A program made the translations under genes and the position numbers. From Plasmodium relictum (lineage: Eukaryota > Apicomplexa > Aconoidasida > Haemosporida > Plasmodiidae), in contig NC_041690.1 of assembly GCF_900005765.1 (NCBI RefSeq), positions 1,984,001 to 2,048,000 of the forward strand: a DNA stretch of 64,000 bases, written 5' to 3'. Positions 11,501 to 23,500 of this stretch are shown one piece after another (within the stretch, counting starts at the first letter, position 1; each line of letters begins with the position of its first letter). The notes under the pieces were generated by a model. That model was not told the DNA's origin. It saw only the letters and a list, made by a program, of their open reading frames with translations, and did no database searches.

Positions 11501-14500
11501 AGTAATTATTCTACTAATTATATAAGGTATGCATGTTGTTTTTATTTTTTCTGTATTTAAACAAAAAGTATAAAAAAAATTTTTGCACATTACATTGGTT
11601 TCTGTATAACTACCTATTGGAGGTAAGGTTGCTTTAAATAATATTAAGGAATTATCATAAGAAGATGGATAATTATAATCATTAAATATATCATTGTAAT
11701 CATTTAAACTATCTTCACAATTTCTTTTGGAAATTTTACTTGTTCCTTTTAATTCGTTATTATAACTTCTGTGCGGTAATAATAAATCTATTTGTGAATT
11801 ATCTCCTAATAACGTTATTCCATTAATTATAGGATAATACTTATTTGAATTAATAGCTTTGATACCTAAACCTGTTCTATCAATGAAACATCTTGGCAAA
11901 GAAAAAATGTACAATTGCTTATTTCCTAGTATACTACTTAAAGAATTAAAATAACCATTAAAATTTTTAATTATTTCAACTTCTACTGATGCAAATTTCT
12001 TAAAATTTAAAGAAAATCTAGTGACAGATTCTTCATCATCTTCAACTAAATAAATTTTTTCAGACCATTCACATTGCGAATTACCAATTTTCATCTTTAA
12101 ATTTAAGGAACTATATTTTTTTATTTCATATATGTAAAATATTGAAAATGGATTAAGCCTTTTGTTTACATATCCTTTATTTAATGGAGATGATAATTCT
12201 TTTTTTTTAGATTTTATTTCTTCATCAATGTTCAAAATATCTCTCTCAATTCTACTTAATTCTTGCACATACATGCGTTCACTACTATATGGCCCTTTTC
12301 CTAATGAGTTGTTATTTGATGAATTATTCTGCTTCATAGAACTTTTAATATTCTTTAAAAATGAACTTATTTCTTCATGTTGCCTTAATAGTTTCGTTTT
12401 TTTATTTTTTAACATATCTATCTTATTTTTTTCTTCATATATATAATCATTTTGCTGTTCCTCTGTCACTTCAGAAGTAATAATAATATCTACTAATGCA
12501 GGAATAGTATTAACAATACTTACATGAGGATAAATTGTAATAATTTTTAAGTTTTTTTCAGCTGGCAAAGCACTTATTTTATTTTCAATTTTCACTAGAA
12601 AATATAAGTAAGTACTATCTTTATATTTGCATTTCTTTACATAAGTTCCTTGAGTTATATCAGAACTAAAAATATCAGACCACCCATTTTCACTAGTAAT
12701 AAAAGATGGCTCAACTAATTCTTCTACTTTTTTTTCTGTCTTTATTAAATTATTAGAGTTCTTTTGATTTTTGTCATCATTCATGTTTCTACTAACTATG
12801 TCATAGTAATCATTTTCTTCATTTATTACATTTATCGGTTTAAAGGATAAATAAACATGAGAAGGACCACAAAATGCACATTCAGGCGCTGATAATAAAT
12901 ATTCATTATTTAAAATTACAGTGAAACTTAAATTATTATTTTTTTGTTTTAATTTTATATTGGGACTTATGTTTAAGCTATTAGATACTTTATAATTTTT
13001 AAAAGAATCATTATGATTAGGATATAAGGTATTTATAGGTATTGTTCTATTTTCTAATGATGTTAATAAAATAGGATTCCTAGTCCCATCGAAAAAACAA
13101 AATTCTAAAGGAATACCACACTTATTAATAATCCTGACAGTTGATGACATAAACAATATTTTATAATTAGGTAGTGGAGATATTATTTCACATACAGTTT
13201 CTACTAGTGATGTTTGAGGCAAATAATTATTCCTTAATCTATATTTACATTCTAAATATGTTTGTTTAATCAATTCTTCATTGTGCTTGTCTGATTCATT
13301 TGTTTCATCTATTTTTTTTTTATTTAACATTATTTCTTTATTATTCAAATATATATTACTTTTTTCCTTTAAAATTTTTGAGCTATTATTTTTTTTGTTC
13401 AGAAAATTACTTTTCAATGATTTTTCCTCGAAAATAAAATCGCAAGGTTTCGATATATGGATAACATTACTATTGTTTAATGATGTTGTTAACGAAGTAC
13501 AGCTATTCTTGATCAAATTTATGATTACACACTGTGTATTTTTCAAAAATGGACCTATAAATTTATTAGATGAAAAAATAGAGTTCTCTAAATCCATTTT
13601 TTTTTTATTATACTTAAAATAATAATTGTTGTCTCTACTTTTTTTATCTGTAGTAGAATCAGAATATTCAATATCATCATCATCGTAATATTCGTCTGAG
13701 TCGCTTTCATCATCTTCCTCCATGTTGTCTTTTTCAATTTCTTCTGAATATTCTATATCTCCATTTTCTGAATCTTCTAATTCTCCATCTTCTGCTTTTT
13801 CTTTTGCTATTAAGTTCTCTTTTGTTTTATCATATTTATCTTTTTTTTCATTTTCTGTATCAATTGTTTCATTCATTATAGAAGTTTCTTCACCTACGTT
13901 TCTTGAATTATATGTATCATCATATTTATTTTTGTTATAAATATAATTAGTAGATTGCACTCCTGAAATAACAGAATTTTCTTTTTCAATTTTTTTATTT
14001 TTCATTTCATCTCTATATTTATTAAAGGATAACAAATTTTCAATAGTCATTTTTGAATTTTTTGTTATCATTAAGTCTAAAACGATATCTCTTTTACTTA
14101 TATTTGTAAACATATCGTATATGGTATTTACAATATTTGTTGGAGGGATAGGAACCAAATATAAATATAAGCATTTCTTTTCTATTAGTGAATTGTTCGC
14201 TATTTCATTAATAAGTAATTTATCTAAAGATATCAATTCATTCGTTGTAATAATTTTTGCATATATCTCAGGAAAATTTTTAATAGTATCATTATACATT
14301 TCTTCTTCATTTATATTTGTATCATCTGAAATTTTTAAAACATTTTCTTTAGTTCTTTTTTCATTTATTATTTGTGAAGAATTTTTACTTTCATATATAC
14401 TTTTGTACTCATTTTTTAAATTAGAATTTTTCTTTTTTTTTATTTCCTCTATATTGCTTTCAGGCATTACAAATGCATAAAAATAGTCACTAGTTAAATT

Positions 14501-17500
14501 AACATAATATATTACTGAATTATCTTTCATATAATCGTTATTGCAATAATTTTCATCTTTGTTTATAAAATCGTCCAAATTAAAGTCAGCTGATTCATTT
14601 TCATTCTTATCACATTGATGTGAATTAAAAACAGATGAACTCTCTTCATATAAACTTTTTTTTTGTGTTTCTAAAGCGCTTTTTTCTAATTTAGAAATGT
14701 TCTGATGAATATAAAGCTCATTAACGGATTTGGATTTTTCCATATTTGCAAAATTATCAAAATTATTATTAGTTGAACCATTTTCATCTATTTCCTTTTT
14801 TTCTTTTTTTAATCCTTTTAGAACTTTTTCTGAAAATACAGGAATGAATAATATGAGCAAATTAATTAACTGAGGTGTTATATTAAACCACAAAGCTTTA
14901 ACACTATTAATTTTTATTATACTTATCGGTGATTTATTAGATTCCATATTTTCATTATATAAGTCATTAGGCAAAATTTTATGAACATCTAAAGAAATGC
15001 TGCATTTTTCAAGAAATGGTTCCCATTCACCTATACAATTGTTAAAATATTCTACCTTAGAATTTAAATCGTTAATGTTATAAGAACATTCATCAGTATA
15101 AAAAATTATACTTATATTCATACTAAATATCATTCTTATAATAGGAACAATAGAATTTCTAATATCATCAATAAAAGTACATTTAACATTGTGTAGTTTA
15201 ATACTTATTTTGATATCTCTATAATTATTTGATTCATCATTATTTGTAACTGATAATTCATTTTCTTTTGTATTATCACTTGATTTTATTGTTTTAGACT
15301 TATAAGATTCGGTAGAAGAAGATACAGAAGAGTTTACTGTGTTAGAGCTTGAATAATACTCAGATAATGCGTATGAAACAGATTCAACCGCATTACTAGA
15401 TTCTGATAAAATTTCTAGATATTCCTTTTCCTCATTATTTATATATTTCTTGACAATATTTTCTTTTTTTCTATTACCAGTTTTTGCATTTTCTTTTCCT
15501 TCATTTTTATTTACTTTCATATCTTCTTCAACATATTTTAAATTATCTTTTCTTTTTCTTTTTTTTTTTGTTCTAAATTTATTGATATTTATTATAAATA
15601 ACTCATTTGTATTACTTAAATCAACTTCTTTTGTATTTCTACTTATATAGTATATATTATTTCTCATAAATTTATTTTTTATTTTCTTGTGTATAAATGA
15701 TACAGGGGGGATAATTGCACCTACGTTTATATTGATATAAGAACTAGGTATATCACCAAATAAAGTAGATGAAGCTTTTAATAAAATTTCTACATCATTA
15801 TTGGATAATCGTATATCAAAATTACCTATATTTATATCTAGTTCAAAAACCGATATAAATGGAGATGAATCTTTTTTCATAGCATTTGTTTTTAAAATAT
15901 AATTTTCTTTCGTTGTATCTACTGATTCATATAAAGCTTCCCCTCTTACATTTAGATTATCGCATAACAATATTTTCTTTTTATGATAATTATGTAGAGG
16001 GTTAGAAACATCCTTACGAGGTATATGTTTTATGTTATTTACTACACTGTTTACATAATTAATTCTATTTATTTTGCTATCTAAAGCATATATTTTTTTA
16101 AAAATTATGCACTTATTTAAAAGAGAAACAGAAAAAACAAAATTATTAGACCACATGATTACAGGTTGAGATACCTTTTCTAAATCAGTAAATATAATAA
16201 AATTTCCATTATTTACTTTAAAACTTACATGAATTGGTTTATTATCTAATTTCAACAATTCATTTATATTTGTTATTATTTGATTTTTTTCGTTTCTTAT
16301 TCTTTCTTTTATAAATTTAGAGTGTTCCAAAATAGTACTTTTTCTGATAATTTTTCTCTTTATTGTATTTTTTTCTGTTTCATCATCATTTTTTAATTCA
16401 TTCTCATCTTCATTATCATGAATAAATTCATTTTTTTCACTTAAATCTTTTTTTTTTGTATTAAAAGTAACATCCTCATTATTATTATTAAGGTTATAAT
16501 TGCAGTCATTTACGCTATTCCCCATTTTCTTTTTTTCGTTTCTTAAATTTATTTTTATTTTATCTTCGCTTTCCATTTCATTATTTAAATTATCATTTTC
16601 TTTATTAATTTTCTTTCTCTTGTCATTTTTATTAGATACAATATAAGGTGATGGCTTGGGGTATAAATGCAATGTGCTTAAATTAAAGCCAGTGGATAAA
16701 AATTTGTATATATCTAAAAAAACAATAAAAAAGCAGCAAATGTATGCGTCATCCAACTCAATATTTAATAATAAATCTTCTATAAATGAATTAATCTTTA
16801 TTTTTATCCCTTTTTGTTTTTTATTTTTTTTTTTTTCATTTAAAAAAACATTATTTTCAAACATATATAATAATAAGTCTTTATAATTTTTTATTTCTGT
16901 ATCAGAACAAAAATGCATATTGCTACCATTATTATTAATATCGCATTCGTTGCTGGTAATGTTGTCGTTATCATTGCATATGTTTCCTTTCAATTCTTTA
17001 TTTGGAAACATAGAGTCATTATTTACATTAACTATATCATCTTTTACTTTAGAAGTCATGGTATCATATTTTTCTTTTACGATGCTTTCTTTAATAATTT
17101 CAGCTGTTTTTCTTTTTTTCTTATTTCTTTTTTTATTTTCGTTTTCAATACAACAATACGCAACTCGTTTGTAATAGTTTATAGAATTTTTTCTAACATC
17201 ATCAATATATAAAGAGTTACTATATAAATCAAAAAAATAAATGACGTAAAAATCTAAAAGTACTAAATGAAAAGATATACTTATATTTTGAAATGTAATA
17301 ATAGCTACAGGTGTACAAGTATCAAAGGATGTTTTGATTTTTAGACTTTCCAAATTTATATAAACGAATAATTTCATTTCATTTTTTTTTATTTGTTCAT
17401 TTTTCGAATTAACAGATAAATCTTTATTATTTGAAATAGTATCATTTGTTTCTTCATTTTTTATAGAGTTGACTTGATTATCTAAGCTATTAATGTTATC

Positions 17501-20500
17501 AATAGTATTTATATTATTATTTGTATTTTTTTCAAGATTCAAATTACTAAAATTCATATTTCCCTTTTTAAACCATTCTGCATTTATCATTTTTTCTATA
17601 TCCACATTATCATCACAAACAAAACACATAGGAAAATATCCTTTATAACAAAAGTTTTCATTAATTATATCTAATAAAAAGGCTAATTGAAAAACAGTTA
17701 AATCTAAATATAGATCATTTCCATTCAAATATATATGCATTCCATCTTTGCTATTTATTAAACATAGTCTTATGTTAACTTTGTGTAATATATCTCCTTT
17801 GATATTTGTGCTTCCTCCATTTTCACAAGCTTTACTTTCTATACCTAATAAATCTACATATAATGTAAAATTGTATGTATCAGTAAATTTTAATATATTA
17901 TTATTATTTTTTTCTTTTTGTATTTCTTCATTATCCTTATTTTCTATTCTATTTGTTTCATTTAGTATGTCTTCTTTGTTCCTTTTTTTTTTCTTATTTT
18001 TTTTTCTTATTTTTTTTTCCTTTTCTTCTTCAATTTCTTTCCTTTGCCTCGATATAATTTGCTCTGAGCAATTAATTGTGTATGAATTTTTCAATTTTAG
18101 AGTATTTAAATGAAATTTTAAATATGATTCAATATATGGTATATTATTATTGTCCTTGTCTTTATTATAACAATAACTATTGTCTTTAATATATTTTGAA
18201 ATATTTTTTATTTCTCCTTTATAATTATATATTATATTTTTATCTTCAGGTATTATAACTATTGGATCAATGAAAGTACAATTGAATAAAAAGTATTTTG
18301 TTTGAGCAACTTGAACCACTTTTTTGTATGATTTGCTAATAAAAACATTCAATATACCATCATCTAAATATTCTAAAAACAATTTTAAATCATTCAAATA
18401 AAAAATATAATATATTTTTGAAATTTCACATAACAAACATATATTATAACTTCTTTTATCATTATATATCTTTATTTTTCCAACAAATAAATCTTGTTTC
18501 TTTTGCTTGTTTTTTTTTTTTTTTTTTCTTTTTATTTCTTCCTCTAAGTTATCTACATTTATATAATTTAATATATCTTTACTATTTTTTCTTTCAGGAA
18601 TTCCTTTCGTATTTTCTCCATTTTCTTCTTTATAATGTTTTTCAATATCTGTTGAGCTAAATTTTTTACTTTTATTTGAAACAAATAAGTCATAGTTATA
18701 ATCATTAATATTATTAGAAATTATATTTTTATTATTCATAGATATAATACCTTTCTCAATATTTAGAAACATTTTCTGATCAAAATTCAAATAAATCTTA
18801 TTTTCATAGAAAATATTACTTACTTGTATTTTCGAAAAAATTTTGTTTTTCTGCCAAAAAGCCAATGATGCGCTTTTAATGTAACAGTTAAAAAAATATT
18901 TTGAATATGAATGTTTTTGACCATATAATTTAGGCAAAATATCATTTAAACCATTATTAAGAATAGTATCTTTTTTTTCCATATTTTTTATACTAGTATC
19001 ATTTTCTTTCACATCACTTAAATTTATTGTGGATTTATCAGAAGAAATGGATTTTACCATCTTTGTATTCTTCAACTGTTCATTTGCATTTTTTATTATA
19101 TCATTTCCAGAAGTGCTCATATCATTATTTAACTTGGATGATTCTATATCTAAAATATTCAAAGAATCCTTTACATTTTTTAATGTTTCTTGAACACTTC
19201 TTAAAGCATTTTCAGATATAAACATTTTATAATTTTTTAATTCCTTTTCATTATTTAATTTATTTTTTATATATTTCATATCTTTTTCAATTCCATATTG
19301 TAATTTTTCTTTATATTCTTTCATTGTTTTAAATATCTGTTTTATGGTTTTATATTTCCAATGTAATTCAATATCACTTATAATAAAATTAATATGAGTT
19401 TCTTCTTTATTTTTTTCATTTTGTTCCTGTAAAATTTGTAAATTTATTGATAACTGCTTTTCTTCTAACGCATCCATAAAATCATCATCCTCTTCTTCTT
19501 CTTCTTCTTTTTCTTTCTCTTTCTCTTTCTCTTCCCCCTCATTATGACTCAAATTATTTGAACTACTTTTATATTCCATATCTTTATTATCGTCACCATA
19601 ATCATAACTATAACAGTTTTCTTCTTTTTTTGAAAATTCATTTTCATTGTTGCACTTAATGTATTTCTCTTTATATAAAAGTTCATTATTTAATGGTTGT
19701 CCTTCATAAGTATTTATCAATTTATCATATTGTTCGCTATTTTTTTTTTTTTCATCATTCCATTTATCTTCAGTAATATCGCTAATGTAATTATTTTTCC
19801 CTACATTTTCTTTTTCTATATCTTTTACGTTTCTTCTAATTAATTTTTCTTTTTTAACTACTTCATTTGCTTGAGTAAAATTTGAATTATTATTTACATT
19901 CTGTAAATAGCCATTTTCTATTTCTTTTTGATTCTGTTGCGTATTGCTATTATTCTTTTCTTCTAAGTATGTAGACAATGATCTAAAAAGAAAAATATCC
20001 TTTGAATATATATCCTTTGTTAATGTAAAAAATATTGGTTGCTTATTACTAGGGTCACAAATCCATAATTGTTCAATTTCAATTTTAACAATTTTTTTTT
20101 TTTTTTGTAAATAATTTTTATATGATATACCACAAGCTTCATATTTTAGTATTTCACAATTCTTTCTATTTTTAATGGAAAATCCAGAATTTTTAATAAG
20201 AAAGTCAATGTCATATAAAAAGGATTCCTCTTCTTTTTTATTATTTTCATTTCCTCCTTTAATATTTACACTTTCTTTATTTTCTTCTATCGAATCACTG
20301 ATGTTGTTATTTTTTTTTTTTTCTAATCCATTTTGTACATTCAAAGAAAATGATTCTTCTTTTGTATTCACTTCCTTTTTTTCTACCAAATTTTTTTTTT
20401 TATTTTTTAAAAATTCTTTTTCTCTTTTGTTCTTTGAATAAAATTTTGTTAAATATCTAGTAATAGATGTTGGTATAGCTAGTATAATACTTATGGCATC

Positions 20501-23500
20501 AGGGTTTATTTGAAAGAATATGCCATCTAGTATAATATTAGTCTTTAAAATTTTTAAATCATATTCTACATAAACCTTAACTGGAATAGGTTGTAATATG
20601 TAAAATTTCTCACTATTTAATATTTTTTCTTTTATATTATTAGAATAACTTCCTTTATTAACGTTATTTTTATTATCATTATTTGACGCTACTTTCTTTT
20701 CATTTATTTCTAAATATGCATTACCTACATTTTGAATGTTTTTATCATTAACTAATTTCTTATTAACATTTAAGTTCATATTTTTCTTAGAATTGTGTAA
20801 TTTATTTAAATATATAGATTTTGTTTTTAGGCATGTAATTTGTGTTTCATTAAATTCAAATATTAAATTAAATTTATTATAAGTACAAGGATATTCTGTT
20901 TTAGCAACTAAATTACCTAAATGTAATTCAACAATACCATTAGTTAAATTATCAAAATGTAAAATTGGTCCACATATATGTATGTAAAATTCAAATAACT
21001 CAGGTAAGTGTTGAACTGCCTTATTATATACGTTTTCTCCTTTTTCTTTTAATCCTTCAATTAACTCTGATTGTTCCATTTTTTTTATTTGTAGCAATGC
21101 TTCTTCATGAACTTCTTCTTCCTCTTCATATTCTTCTTCATATTCTTCTTCTTTTTCTTTTTTTTTTGTTACCTTTTCTATTTTATTTTTTGTATCATTT
21201 TCTTTTTCTACCTTTATTTGAGTTATTTCATCATTACCTATAATCTCATTTGTTCCTTCTCTACTTTGCATATTCTTAAGATTTGATTCATTACAAGGTG
21301 ACAAACACTTATATTCTTTTTGTTCACAATGATATAAATTTATGTTTTTATTTTTACCTCTTTTAATTATGTATTTAGGTTTTCTATTAACTATATCAAT
21401 TAGAGGAAATGTAAAGGATAAAAGATTTTTAATAAGTAATGGAGATAAATAAAGTTCTAATGGGTTCAACCTTAATAAAGCAGATAAAGTGTTCCCATTT
21501 TCTGTAACTAAATGATTTATTTCCAAATAAGCACACAAACTTTGACTATATATTAAAGAATAAAATATAGAATTTCTATATACACTGTTTGTATTGTTAA
21601 TATTAAAAGGAAATAAACTGTTATTTTTTCTAAATTCCATAAAAACTTTATTTTTATGTTTCGCTATAAAGTTTTGTAATTCAATTATAAATTTCCACTG
21701 AAAATTATCATGATCATTATGATCAACAACGGATTGAAGGGATATTGAAGAATAAATTTGATAAAAATTAATCGACAATATATTGATTTCTTGTTGTATC
21801 TCTTCTTTTTGTGTATAAGTGGAATTATTGGAAGTACAGTTTGATGTGGTACTTAATAATATATCATCACTAGAAAAAGATAAAGTGTCATTTACATTAA
21901 AATTATCTTTAATAGCATTATTATGATTATCAATATTAATATTATTATTGTTTAAATTCACATTATTCATAAGTCCATCATTTGCTTCTCTTTCTACTTC
22001 ATTTGTATTCTTTTCATCCTTTTTCTTTTTTGAACTTTTTTTTTTAAAATTATCATATACATTAATTGAAAAATTTGCAACTTTAAATTCAAAATCATAT
22101 TTAGTTGGGATAACAACATCATAATTATCTTCATTCGTTACCGCTTCTTGCAAAATATTTAGTTCTTTTTCATTTAGAATATCTTGTTCACTTTTTAAAA
22201 TACTTTGAACTTTATTCTCTATTTCTTTTTTATTACCTGTTACCCATGACCACCAAGATTGTTGCTTATATATAGAATCATATAAATATTTTTTTTTTAG
22301 ATTTTTTTCTTCAATTATTTTCTCCAAGGTATTTTTACATTGTAATCTCCATTTAGCTAAATGTCTAACACCTACCACATCGTATAAAATTTGTAATCTG
22401 TTTAGTTCTTGAGAAGTTAATTCAATTTTTGAAATGTTATATTTTTCACCAAGAACTTTATTGTATAAGTTCATGAATTCATTTTTTGTTTCATTTCTTA
22501 ATGATTCTATATCTAATTTAACAGTACAAGCATATTTTAATAACAATTTATTTGTTTGATTCCTAGATTTATTAGCTTCATTTATTATTTCAATTATTTT
22601 TGTAATTTGTGTTTTTGTCAATGTTATTCCTTCCCATTTCTCACTTATTTCCAATTTTGCTTTTAATTCTTTTTTATTACTGGATTGCTCCACAGGTAAT
22701 ACTAAATCAAAAGGTTTAATTAAATATTCAAAATTATAGTTATTTATAATTTTTTCATCGCATTTTAGAAAGCTATTTATACGATTTAAAGTCTCATATA
22801 AATAATCGTCCTTATTATTTTCACTACTTTTTAATTTAGAAAAGAAGTTAATGTCTTCTTTAATATTGTTAGTGGTTAAATAGTTATTTTTTTCATTTGA
22901 AGAAAAATTACAATCTTCCATTTTATCAGATGTATCGCTTATTTTATCAACATTAGTAAATGTTTTATTTTCCGAATTTTCCTTCGTAATTTTATTAATA
23001 TAGTTTTTTTTTTGGTCTTTTTCTTCATCACTAAGTTTACAATTTTCTTTTATTTTTTTCTTTTCTTTTTCTTCTTTCTCTCTTTTTTTTTTCTTTTTCT
23101 TTTTTATATTGCTATTGCTATATATACATAACCCTTTAAATTCTATAATATGATTTAATTTTTTATTTTCAACATTGTTATTTGTTTGCGTTGAATTTTC
23201 TTCTTTGTTATGGCAATTCTTTACTGATGATGATTTTAAAATAAATCCAATAGAAAAGTTTTTTTCTGTATCTTCAAAGTGAATTAAAATATCTTGAATA
23301 TCTATTTGAATATTATTAATAATTTTATTTAGTAACTTAAATATAAGAGTAGATTTTTCTGATGATTTTTCATTATTTTTCTGTAGTTTGATAATAGAAA
23401 TTTCTTCTTCTAATAATTCTAATCTGTGCATTTTGGCTTTTCTTAATTCTTCAATAATAATATCCTCACTCTTTTTGTAACATCGCGGCTTTATATATAT

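Noticed and set aside
8886-21243. Several plus-strand frames across the VPS13 gene
   Set aside because: All are antisense shadows of VPS13 and read as Ser/Phe/Leu-rich mirror translations of Lys/Glu/Asn codons.
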